Shown here one piece after another: positions 5,693 through 11,834 of a stretch of DNA of 11,834 bases. The stretch spans positions 1-11,834 of the forward strand of contig JBFWQE010000164.1 in NCBI GenBank assembly GCA_050249615.1, written 5' to 3'. Position numbers and translations under genes: made by a program. This DNA is from VFZN01 sp050249615 (GTDB taxonomy: Bacteria > Acidobacteriota > Vicinamibacteria > Vicinamibacterales > UBA2999). Position 1 is the first letter of the stretch, and the number at the start of each line of letters is the position of its first letter. Under the pieces are notes generated by a model that was not told the origin of the DNA, did no database searches, and was given only the letters and a program-made list of their open reading frames with translations.

Positions 5693-8600
5693 GTGTGTGC
5701 ACCGGTGGTGCCCGTTTCCGACGCTTCGTCCGCTCGCGATCGACGACTGCGCGTTCTTCTGACCAATACCGCCCTCGAAACACGCGGCGGCAGCGAGCTC
5801 TACCTGCTGGAGGTCGCTTGCTGGCTGCGGGACCACGGCCACTTGCCGGTGCTGTACTCGGCGCGGCTGGGGCCCCTGGCCGATGCCATCCGTAAGCAGG
5901 CGCTGCCCGTCATCGACGACCTGTCGCGCCTGGCGGAGCCCCCGGACCTGATCCACGCGCAGCACCACCTGCCGGCGATGGCCGCCCTCGCCCGGTTTCC
6001 CTCGACGCCCACGGTGTACTTCTGCCACGGCTGGCTGCCGTGGGACGAGGCGCCGCTCCGGCACCCGGCGATTCGGCGCTACGTGGCCGTGAGCCAGGCG
6101 ACGCGCGAGCGGCTCGTCGCCGAGCACGCCGTGCCTCCGGGGGTGGTCCACCTGCTCCCCAACTTCGTGGACACGCGCCGCTTCCAGCCGCGTGACGCGT
6201 TACCGGCCCGCCCGCAGCGCGCGCTCGTCTTCAGCAACCAGGCGGTCGAGGGCGGGTGGGTGGAGATGCTGCGGCAGGCCTGCGGCGCGCGCGGCATCGA
6301 GGTGGACGTCTCCGGCTGGCAATCGGGCCGTCCGCTCGATCGGCCCGAGGAGGCGCTCGGCGCGTACGACCTCGTCTTCGCGCGGGGCCGCTCCGCGCTG
6401 GAAGCCATGGCGGTAGGCTGCGCCGTGGTGCTGTGCGACGCCGAGGGCCTGGGGCCAATGGTGGCGCCGGACAACCTCGAGCGCCTGGGCTTGGGGAACT
6501 TCGGCATGCAGGTGCTCCGGGACGCCCATCGCCCGGAGCTGTTCCTGCGCGCGATTGACGCCTACGACGTCGAGGGTGCCGGGCGCGTGTCGGCCCTCGT
6601 GCGCGAGCGTCGCGCGCTGGACGTGGTGGTCCCGCAGGTGTTCGCGGTGTACGAGGAGGCGCTTGCCGACCACGACAGGGCGCCTCACGACGTTGTCGAC
6701 GCTCACGCCGCTGCCGGCGAGTACGTCACGTGGCTGCATCGGGAGTTTCCCGTCCCCTGGCTCACAGGGCGCGAAGCGTACGCCCGCACCCTCGTCGACG
6801 TGGAGGCACGTGGCCGGGACCTCGCCGCTGAAGTCGAGCACCTGCGCGGCCAGCTGCACGCGCAGGCCCATGCGCACCAGGCCGCCCTCGACGCCGAGCG
6901 CGCCGCCCTTCGGGCGTCCCACGAGGCCGCGCTCGTGGCCGCCGCGGTCGAGGCCGAGCGCGCGGCGACGGCACGCGTGGACAGCGCCATCGCGGAGGCG
7001 GAGCGCACGGCGACTGGACGCGTAAACAGCGCCGTGGCGGATGCCGAGCGCGCGGCGATGGACCGCATGCGGACGGAGGTGGCCGAGGCCGAGCGGCAGG
7101 CCGCCAGGCGTGCCGAGTCCGAAGCGGAGGCCCTGCGCAGCGCGCATCAGGCGGCGCTCGATGCCGCGGCCGCGGAGGCCGGCCGGCTGCGCGACGAGCT
7201 CGCCCGCGTGAGCGGGGACGCCGATGCGTTGCGGGTCACGCTTGCGCGGATCCACGCGGGCTTCCTGTATCGATGGCTGCTGACGCCGCTGTGGAAGGCG
7301 CGGCTGCGGCTGATGCCTGACGGGTCGGGGCGGTATCGGGCCTACCGCGCGGTACGGTCGGCCATCGGGCGACAGCTGCATGCGTCGGGCCGGCCCGGTC
7401 CCGCCACGGCGCGTCATGACGTGGCCGCCCCGGCACCCCCCCATGCCACCGCGCCGCCGGCCCAGGTCCCCGCACGAACCCGGCTGCTGTGCGTCACCCC
7501 GTTCCGCAACGAGCGGCATTACCTGGCCGACTTCTTCGCCAACGTCGCGCCCCACGTGGACGGCATCATCGCGCTGGACGATGGGTCCTCGGACGGATCC
7601 GGGCTGATTGCGGCGGCTCATCCCGCGGTGCTGGAGGTGATGCGCATCCCACCGCGCGAGCCGCACCAGTGGGACGAGTTGCGGAACCGCCGCCTGCTCG
7701 TCGAGGCCGCGTCCCGTCACGGCGCGGAGTGGGTGCTGGCCCTCGATGCAGACGAGCGGCTCGAGCGTGATTTCCGGAATCGCATGGAGGCGGTGATCGC
7801 CTGCGCAGGCCCGGACGGGCCGATGGCGTACGACATCGTGATTCGGGAGCTCTGGGACGCGCCAAACCAGTACCGCGTGGACGGCGTGTGGGGGCGGAAG
7901 CGCAGCGCGCGCCTGTTCCGGCTGCGCCCGGATCACGACTTCGGATCCCGCGCCCTGCATGGGCACTGGGCCCCCGAGAACAGCCGCGGCCCGGATGGTG
8001 CCTTCGTCCTCGCGGACCTGGTGGTCTATCACCTCCGGATGATCGATGCGGCGGATCGCGAGCGGCGCATGCGCCGGTACATGGCGCTCGATCCGGACCG
8101 CCAGTGGCAGGCCATCGGCTACGAGTACCTGTGCGATTCCACCGGCCTGCAGCTCGAGTCGCTTCCCGCGGGGCGCGACTACCTGCCGCTGGCGCGCAGG
8201 TCGGGCACACCGGCATACTCGCGAGTCGAGCCCGCCGCCGTGACGGCGACGACCGGCCATGCGGGCGAGACCGTCGAGATCGTGTCGCCGGGCGCGGCGA
8301 TGGCCGTCGTGGTGATGGACGTCGGAGGCGAGCCCGTCACCGTGGAGGCGGTTGGATCGCTCCTCGCCCAGGACCCGACGCCCGAGGTCGTGGTGGTCAG
8401 CTCCGGCGGCGGCGACATCGACCGGCAACTTGCCAACGCGGGCATGGACGTCATGGTCCTGCAGTCCGCGCGCCGGTTGCTGCCAGGGGCCGCGCGGAAC
8501 GTCGGGATTGCCGCCACCCACGCGCCCTGCGTTGGCTTCCTCGCCGGCGACTGCCTCGCCAGGCCCGGGTGGGTGGCCGGTCGACTCGCCGCGCATGCTT

Positions 8601-10012
8601 CGGGCGCCGACGCGGTGTCGAGCGCCGTGGTCAATCACACGCCCTGGAACCCCTTCGCGGCGGCCGCGCACTACCTGCTCTTTGCTGCGCGGCTCCCGGG
8701 ATCCCCGCCGGGCGCCCGGCTCGACTACGGCGCGTCGTACGCGCGTGAGCTGTTCACGCGCTTCGGCGTCTTCCGAAGCGACCTGCGGACCGGCGAAGAC
8801 ACCGAGCTGCGCGAGCGCTTCGGGGGACAGGTTCCAATCGTGTTCCGTGGCGACGTCCAGGCCGCGCATCGCAATCCCACGTCGCTCCCGGGACTTTTGC
8901 GCGACCAGTTCCAACGCGGCCGTCGCACGGTCCGCGCGCGCGAGGCGCTCTATCCCGGGCCGGCCCGAGCGGTCGTGACCCGATCCGCCCTGACGCGGTG
9001 GCCGGGGTCGGTGCGCGCCAGCCTGGCGGCCACTCCGGCGAAGGAGTGGGGACGCATTCTCTGGGGCCTCCCATGGGTGATGCCGGCGGCGCTGGCCTAT
9101 GCGGCGGGCGCGGCCACCACGCCGCCCACGCCACACGGCGCGGCGGCGGATCGCGCGAGCCTGGATCGCGCCGCTGCCGCCCCGGCGTCACCGCCCGCGG
9201 GCGGGCCTCGCAGGTGGGTGCGGATGCTGTGCCTGATCACCTTCCGCAACGAGCGCCGTCACCTTGCGGACTACCTGGCCAACGTCGCCCCGCAGTTCGA
9301 CGGCATCGTCGCGCTGGACGACGGCTCGACGGATGGCTCGGGCGACATCGTGGCGGCGCACCCGTCGGTGCTCGAGGTGCTGCGCATCGCGCCGCGCGAG
9401 CCGCACCGATGGAACGGGGTCACGCATCGGCGGCTGCTCGTCGACGCTGCCGCCCGCCATGGCGCGGAGTGGGTGCTGGCGCTCGACGCGGACGAGCGGG
9501 TGGAGCGCGGCTTCCGCGATCGCGCGGAGCGGCTGATCGTGGAGGCCGGGCCGGAGGGGCCGATGGCCTACGCGGTGACGCTGCGCGAGCTGTGGGACCG
9601 GCCGAATCAGTATCGCGTGGACGGCCTGTGGGGGAGGAAGGCCATCGCGCGCTTCTTCCGCATGCGCCGGGACCACGACTTCGGCGCCGGCGCGCTGCAC
9701 GGCCACTGGGCGCCGGAGAACAGCCGCGGGCCGGACGGCGCCTTCGTGCGCGCGGACCTCACCGTCTACCACCTGAAGATGATCCGCGCTGAAGACCGCG
9801 AGCGACGCATGCGCCGCTATCAGGCGCTCGATCCCGGCAAGCGCTGGCAGAGGATCGGCTACGACTACCTGGTGGACACGACGGGACTGCAGCTCGAGCC
9901 CCTGCCCCCCGGGCGTGAGTACGATCCCCTGCCCGCGCACGTGGACGACGCCCCCGCTCCCCGGCCGCAGAAGGTGGACCTGGCGGGGCACGTGGCGGTG
10001 GTCGAGATCTGA
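5693..10012 (+). CDS. Giant multidomain glycosyltransferase: GT4 - helical repeat region - GT2 - GT2 - GT2
   Basis: 1439 residues, predicted to build a surface or extracellular glycan; acceptor and sugars unknown. Residues 20-330 form a GT4-like GT-B domain (RVLLTNTALETRGGSELYLLE...; C-terminal half FARGRSALEAMAVGCAVVLCDAEGLGP with E237). Residues about 365-525 are an Ala/Glu/Arg-rich helical segment with 15-residue repeats. GT2 domain A, 597-833, has ALDDGSSDGS and DADE (D685, D687). A divergent GT2-like domain, about 868-1085, has PGAARNVGIA, GDC (952-954) in the usual DxD place and GED (1034-1036). A hydrophobic stretch, 1122-1142 (ILWGLPWVMPAALAYAAGA), may touch the membrane. GT2 domain C, 1177-1413, has ALDDGSTDGS and DADE (D1265, D1267). 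Domains A and C align without gaps, about 73% identical. GTG 5693 is chosen because GAAGGG at 5682-5687 gives a ribosome site with 5-nt spacing. It follows the phosphatase by 48 nt, possibly the same operon. I know no named protein with this exact order. Confidence 0.9.
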   Translation: MCAPVVPVSDASSARDRRLRVLLTNTALETRGGSELYLLEVACWLRDHGHLPVLYSARLGPLADAIRKQALPVIDDLSRLAEPPDLIHAQHHLPAMAALARFPSTPTVYFCHGWLPWDEAPLRHPAIRRYVAVSQATRERLVAEHAVPPGVVHLLPNFVDTRRFQPRDALPARPQRALVFSNQAVEGGWVEMLRQACGARGIEVDVSGWQSGRPLDRPEEALGAYDLVFARGRSALEAMAVGCAVVLCDAEGLGPMVAPDNLERLGLGNFGMQVLRDAHRPELFLRAIDAYDVEGAGRVSALVRERRALDVVVPQVFAVYEEALADHDRAPHDVVDAHAAAGEYVTWLHREFPVPWLTGREAYARTLVDVEARGRDLAAEVEHLRGQLHAQAHAHQAALDAERAALRASHEAALVAAAVEAERAATARVDSAIAEAERTATGRVNSAVADAERAAMDRMRTEVAEAERQAARRAESEAEALRSAHQAALDAAAAEAGRLRDELARVSGDADALRVTLARIHAGFLYRWLLTPLWKARLRLMPDGSGRYRAYRAVRSAIGRQLHASGRPGPATARHDVAAPAPPHATAPPAQVPARTRLLCVTPFRNERHYLADFFANVAPHVDGIIALDDGSSDGSGLIAAAHPAVLEVMRIPPREPHQWDELRNRRLLVEAASRHGAEWVLALDADERLERDFRNRMEAVIACAGPDGPMAYDIVIRELWDAPNQYRVDGVWGRKRSARLFRLRPDHDFGSRALHGHWAPENSRGPDGAFVLADLVVYHLRMIDAADRERRMRRYMALDPDRQWQAIGYEYLCDSTGLQLESLPAGRDYLPLARRSGTPAYSRVEPAAVTATTGHAGETVEIVSPGAAMAVVVMDVGGEPVTVEAVGSLLAQDPTPEVVVVSSGGGDIDRQLANAGMDVMVLQSARRLLPGAARNVGIAATHAPCVGFLAGDCLARPGWVAGRLAAHASGADAVSSAVVNHTPWNPFAAAAHYLLFAARLPGSPPGARLDYGASYARELFTRFGVFRSDLRTGEDTELRERFGGQVPIVFRGDVQAAHRNPTSLPGLLRDQFQRGRRTVRAREALYPGPARAVVTRSALTRWPGSVRASLAATPAKEWGRILWGLPWVMPAALAYAAGAATTPPTPHGAAADRASLDRAAAAPASPPAGGPRRWVRMLCLITFRNERRHLADYLANVAPQFDGIVALDDGSTDGSGDIVAAHPSVLEVLRIAPREPHRWNGVTHRRLLVDAAARHGAEWVLALDADERVERGFRDRAERLIVEAGPEGPMAYAVTLRELWDRPNQYRVDGLWGRKAIARFFRMRRDHDFGAGALHGHWAPENSRGPDGAFVRADLTVYHLKMIRAEDRERRMRRYQALDPGKRWQRIGYDYLVDTTGLQLEPLPPGREYDPLPAHVDDAPAPRPQKVDLAGHVAVVEI
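6953..7132 (+). repeat. Tandem 45-nt (15-residue) repeats in the helical region of the glycosyltransferase
   Basis: Four units in register: 6953-6997, 6998-7042, 7043-7087 and a degenerate 7088-7132. At protein level they read AERAATARVDSAIAE, AERTATGRVNSAVAD, AERAAMDRMRTEVAE, AERQAARRAESEAEA (residues 421-480). Units 1 and 2 are the most alike. A 15-residue period is not a multiple of seven; it matches the pentadecad spacing of right-handed helical bundles. Confidence 0.8.
7481..8191 (+). repeat. Intragenic duplication, copy 1 (GT2 domain A)
   Basis: 711 bp encoding residues 597-833. It aligns codon for codon, without a gap, to 9221-9931; the offset is exactly 1740 bp. By hand count 173 of 237 residues are identical. 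Invariant blocks include GAEWVLALDADER, DHDFG and GHWAPENSRGPDGAFV. Confidence 0.93.
9221..9931 (+). repeat. Intragenic duplication, copy 2 (GT2 domain C)
   Basis: 711 bp encoding residues 1177-1413, the partner of 7481-8191. The weakest part is residues 1237-1246 (PHRWNGVTHR versus PHQWDELRNR, 4 of 10 identical), next to a well-kept active-site core. The two copies are separated by a divergent third GT2-like domain. Confidence 0.93.
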
Positions 10013-10049
10013 GGTTCTGAGGTTCTGGGGTTCTGGGGTTCCGGAGTTC
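10010..10049 (+). repeat. Five tandem 8-bp units TG(A/G)GGTTC-type after the glycosyltransferase
   Basis: Units: TGAGGTTC, TGAGGTTC, TGGGGTTC, TGGGGTTC, CGGAGTTC, each exactly 8 nt. The first unit contains the TGA stop codon of the glycosyltransferase. The same unit recurs in reverse complement at 11795-11834, so the two arrays flank the blaI/M56 pair in inverted orientation. Confidence 0.88.
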
Positions 10050-10066
10050 GCGAAGCCGCGCCGTGC

Positions 10067-10100
10067 TTGACAGAATTAAGAATTAAATACTAAGTAATTA
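10067..10100 (+). promoter_or_regulatory. AT-rich promoter and probable BlaI-type operator
   Basis: A consensus -35 TTGACA at 10067-10072 is followed by a 7-bp tandem repeat GAATTAA (10073-10079, 10080-10086). Then comes a dyad, TAA-a-TACT-a-AGTA-a-TTA, at 10084-10100, ending 2 nt before the blaI start. BlaI/MecI/CopY repressors bind short TAC/GTA dyads overlapping their own promoter, so this is the natural operator for the gene that follows. No good -10 is visible at 17 nt; TAAGTA at 10091-10096 (18-nt spacer) is poor, so the -10 probably lies within the dyad. This is a sharp AT island in otherwise GC-rich DNA. Confidence 0.62.
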
Positions 10101-10102
10101 GT

Positions 10103-10480
10103 GTGCGAAGGAAATCGGAGACGCTGACGCCGCAGGAGCTGGAAATCATGAAGGTGGTCTGGACAAAGGGACCATCCACCGTCCGGGACGTCTACGACGA
10201 CCTGCGTGACCGCCGCACCATCGCCTACACGACGGTACAGACCATGATGAACCTGCTCCAGGCCAAGGGGCACCTCACCCGGAAGGCGGGCGAACGCGCG
10301 CAGGTGTACGTCCCGACCCAGCCCAGGCAGAAGGTCATGCGCCAGATGGTGAACGAGTTCGTGCGGCGGGTGTTCGATGGCTCCGCGAAGCCGCTCCTTG
10401 CTCACCTGATCAAGGATGGCAGCCTCTCCGAGAAGGAGCGGCGCGCCCTTCAACGCATCGTGGACGAGGATGCGTCATGA
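10103..10480 (+). CDS. BlaI/MecI/CopY-family winged-helix repressor
   Basis: Small cytoplasmic repressor, 125 residues, the family's normal length. The winged-helix DNA-binding domain covers about residues 8-75 (LTPQELEIMKVVWTKGPSTVRDVYDDL, then TIAYTTVQTMMNLLQAKGHLTRK). The C-terminal dimerisation helices follow (VNEFVRRVFDGSAKPLLAHLIKDGSLSEKERRALQRIVDE). In characterised systems the partner membrane peptidase triggers cleavage or release of the repressor after sensing a signal. Here that partner is the next gene, overlapping by ATGA at 10477-10480. The start is GTG 10103 with no Shine-Dalgarno, lying 2 nt after the operator dyad, so a leaderless message is likely. It probably represses its own operon; other targets cannot be told from this window. 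Confidence 0.93.
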   Translation: MRRKSETLTPQELEIMKVVWTKGPSTVRDVYDDLRDRRTIAYTTVQTMMNLLQAKGHLTRKAGERAQVYVPTQPRQKVMRQMVNEFVRRVFDGSAKPLLAHLIKDGSLSEKERRALQRIVDEDAS

Positions 10481-11745
10481 CCGAATGGGTTCTCATCAAC
10501 GTGCTGGGCTACAGCGTCCAGCTTGCCGCGCTGGTCGGCGCCGTTGCCGTGCTGGTGCGGATCCTCTCCCTCCACGACAGCCGGGCCGAACTCGCGCTGT
10601 GGCAGGGCGGATTCCTGCTCTCAGGCCTGCCTCTCGCGTTGATGTGGACGACCTCCGGCGCAGACGCGGCGAGCGCCGTACCCCGAATCTCGGTCGATGC
10701 GCTCACGGTTGCCGTACCCGTGCCTGGCGGTGACGTTCCATGGAGCCGCCTGGTGGTGTTCGCGCTGGTGGGCGGTGTCGCCGTGCGATTGGCCCGGCTG
10801 GCGCTGGGGTGGATGCGCATCAGTGGATGGGTCGCGAGCAGCTCGCGGGTGACGCTGGAGGAGGTCGGAGGAGGGGAGAGCCTGCAGCCAGTCCGAACCC
10901 TGGCGCCCGACATCCGCGTGTCGGACGTCGTGCCCGGGCCGGTCACGGTAGGACTGTGGCGGCCGGTCGTGCTGCTGCCCCGAGCGTTCCTGTCACTCCC
11001 TCTGCCGACCCGGCGTGCGGTGCTCGGTCACGAGCTATTGCACGCCAGGCGTCGGGATCCGCTCCGCGTGCTGATCGAGGAGCTGTGGCGCGCCTGCCTG
11101 TGGTTCCACCCTGCGGCCCATGTCCTGGTGTCCCGCGTCGAGCTGGCCCGCGAGATGTGGCTCGACCGCCAGACGATTGCCCTGACCGGCGACAAGGTCG
11201 CCTACGCCCAAGCGCTGCTGGCCTTTGGCTCGGCCACTCCAGGGCCGGCAGTGCCAGCCTTCATCCGCCGTTCCCACGCCGCTCGTCGCATTGCCGGACT
11301 CGAACGGGAGGTTGAGACGATGTCGAAGCAGCATCGCCTGGTTGTTGTGTCCATCGCCGTGACGATTGTGGCGGGCGCAACTGCGTCTGCGGCGCGACTC
11401 GCGCCCATGCCGGGCCGCGCGTCAGTGCTTTCGACGTCCGCCGGCCAGGCCCCGCTCTCCTTCGATGAGGCGGCTCAGAAGCCTCGTGTCCTCCACGAGG
11501 TGAAACCCGAGTACACGAAGGAGGCGCTCGACGCGAAGATCCAGGGCCAGGTCGTACTTCGCGTCGTGGTCGAAGCCGACGGTTCCGTCGGGCGAGTCTC
11601 GGTCGTCGAGTCACTCGACGACACGCACGGCCTGGACAGGGCCGCCGCCGAAGCGGCATCCCTGTGGCGCTTCGAGCCCGGCCGGAAGGACGGCAAGCCC
11701 GTCCCCGTCTCGGTCGAGCTCGAGTTTGTCTTCACACTCCGGTGA
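10477..11745 (+). CDS. M56-family (BlaR1-like) membrane metallopeptidase with C-terminal TonB domain
   Basis: Inner-membrane zinc peptidase and likely signal sensor, 422 residues. Transmembrane segments lie at about residues 6-29, 39-58, 88-110 and 288-308. The cytoplasmic peptidase part has HELLH (H185, E186, H189), and E226 in REMWLD is the likely third zinc ligand. After the last membrane segment, instead of the penicillin-binding sensor domain of classical BlaR1, residues 336-422 form a TonB_C-type domain (HEVKPEYTKEALDAKIQGQVVLRVVVEADGSV...WRFEPGRKDGKPV). ATG 10477 has a GAGGA ribosome site 6 nt upstream inside blaI and overlaps its stop codon, so the two are translationally coupled. By analogy with BlaR1 it inactivates the upstream repressor on sensing an envelope signal. 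The lack of a penicillin-binding domain argues against beta-lactam sensing. Confidence 0.93.
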   Translation: MTEWVLINVLGYSVQLAALVGAVAVLVRILSLHDSRAELALWQGGFLLSGLPLALMWTTSGADAASAVPRISVDALTVAVPVPGGDVPWSRLVVFALVGGVAVRLARLALGWMRISGWVASSSRVTLEEVGGGESLQPVRTLAPDIRVSDVVPGPVTVGLWRPVVLLPRAFLSLPLPTRRAVLGHELLHARRRDPLRVLIEELWRACLWFHPAAHVLVSRVELAREMWLDRQTIALTGDKVAYAQALLAFGSATPGPAVPAFIRRSHAARRIAGLEREVETMSKQHRLVVVSIAVTIVAGATASAARLAPMPGRASVLSTSAGQAPLSFDEAAQKPRVLHEVKPEYTKEALDAKIQGQVVLRVVVEADGSVGRVSVVESLDDTHGLDRAAAEAASLWRFEPGRKDGKPVPVSVELEFVFTLR

Positions 11746-11763
11746 CGCGCAGGAGGCCAGGGA

Positions 11764-11785
11764 CGCCGGGGCCGAAGGCCCGGCG
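11764..11785 (+). terminator. GC-rich hairpin after the M56 peptidase gene
   Basis: CGCCGGGGCC, a GAA loop and GGCCCGGCG pair over 9 bp with one bulged G, beginning 18 nt after the stop codon. There is no T-run, so it is not a textbook intrinsic terminator; it may protect the 3' end or act together with another factor. Confidence 0.4.
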
Positions 11786-11794
11786 CTCCGGTGA

Positions 11795-11834
11795 CAGAAC
11801 CCTGGAACCCGAGAAGGACTCCAGAACCCCAGAA
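11795..11834 (-). repeat. 8-bp GGGTTCTG-type repeats at the window edge, inverted relative to 10010-10049
   Basis: On the plus strand: CAGAACCC (11795-11802), TGGAACCC (11803-11810), an irregular 11-nt spacer, CAGAACCC (11822-11829), then CAGAA cut by the edge. The reverse complement reads TTCTGGGGTTCTGG, the same unit as in the array after the glycosyltransferase. The array may continue beyond the window. Confidence 0.75.

Noticed and set aside
5126..6151. Minus-strand 341-codon frame across the phosphatase and glycosyltransferase start
   Set aside because: Covers two real plus-strand genes and the gap between them; no domain recognised.
6200..9136. Minus-strand open frame of 978 codons opposite the glycosyltransferase
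   Set aside because: Antisense shadow of a strongly supported gene; composition typical of reverse-frame translation in GC-rich DNA.
1..11834. CRISPR arrays, tRNA/rRNA genes, insertion sequences, toxin-antitoxin or phage genes
   Set aside because: Looked for and not seen. The only direct repeats are the 45-nt coding repeats, the GT2 duplication, a 7-bp tandem in the blaI promoter and the 8-bp intergenic arrays, none with CRISPR-like spacers.

Overview
The window is about 11.8 kb of very GC-rich bacterial DNA (around 70% G+C by eye) with dense coding in both directions. The best taxonomic pointer is an orphan, double-FtsX, MacB-type permease with no ATPase beside it: this is the ADOP family ('acidobacterial duplicated orphan permease'). 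A BlaI/M56-peptidase pair whose sensor ends in a TonB domain, a SnoaL-tailed ECF sigma factor and the high GC fit Acidobacteriota, perhaps Vicinamibacteria. That assignment is an inference.

Layout. (1) 1-1312, minus strand: the 5' three quarters of ilvA (threonine dehydratase), cut by the window edge. In front of it is what reads as a complete transcription attenuator: a near-consensus promoter, a 21-codon leader peptide with Ile-Ile-x-Ile, three mutually exclusive pairing segments and an intrinsic terminator. (2) 1313-1652: divergent intergenic stretch. (3) 1653-4091, plus strand: the ADOP permease. (4) 4135-5644: an ECF sigma factor with a C-terminal SnoaL-like domain, overlapping a histidine-phosphatase-superfamily gene; a candidate ECF-type promoter sits just upstream. 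(5) 5693-10012: one 1439-residue protein with a GT4-like domain, a long Ala/Glu/Arg helical region containing 15-residue repeats, then three GT2 domains. The first and third GT2 domains are a gap-free duplication of 237 residues (173 identical by hand count). (6) 10013-11834: a blaI-type repressor and an M56 (BlaR1-like) membrane peptidase joined by an ATGA overlap, behind an AT-rich promoter/operator. This pair is flanked on both sides by 8-bp TGGGGTTC-type repeats in inverted orientation.

How the parts work together. ilvA looks regulated by isoleucine supply through ribosome-coupled termination. The sigma factor, the phosphatase and perhaps the giant glycosyltransferase could form one transcription unit, with the SnoaL tail acting as a built-in regulator because no anti-sigma gene is visible. 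The BlaI/M56 pair is a self-contained membrane-signal-to-derepression switch. Several promoter-proximal genes lack a Shine-Dalgarno sequence and have a -10-like element only 6-9 nt before the start codon, suggesting leaderless mRNAs, while some internal genes (GT, M56 peptidase) have good ribosome binding sites. The ilvA attenuator and the multi-glycosyltransferase are the two most interesting items.
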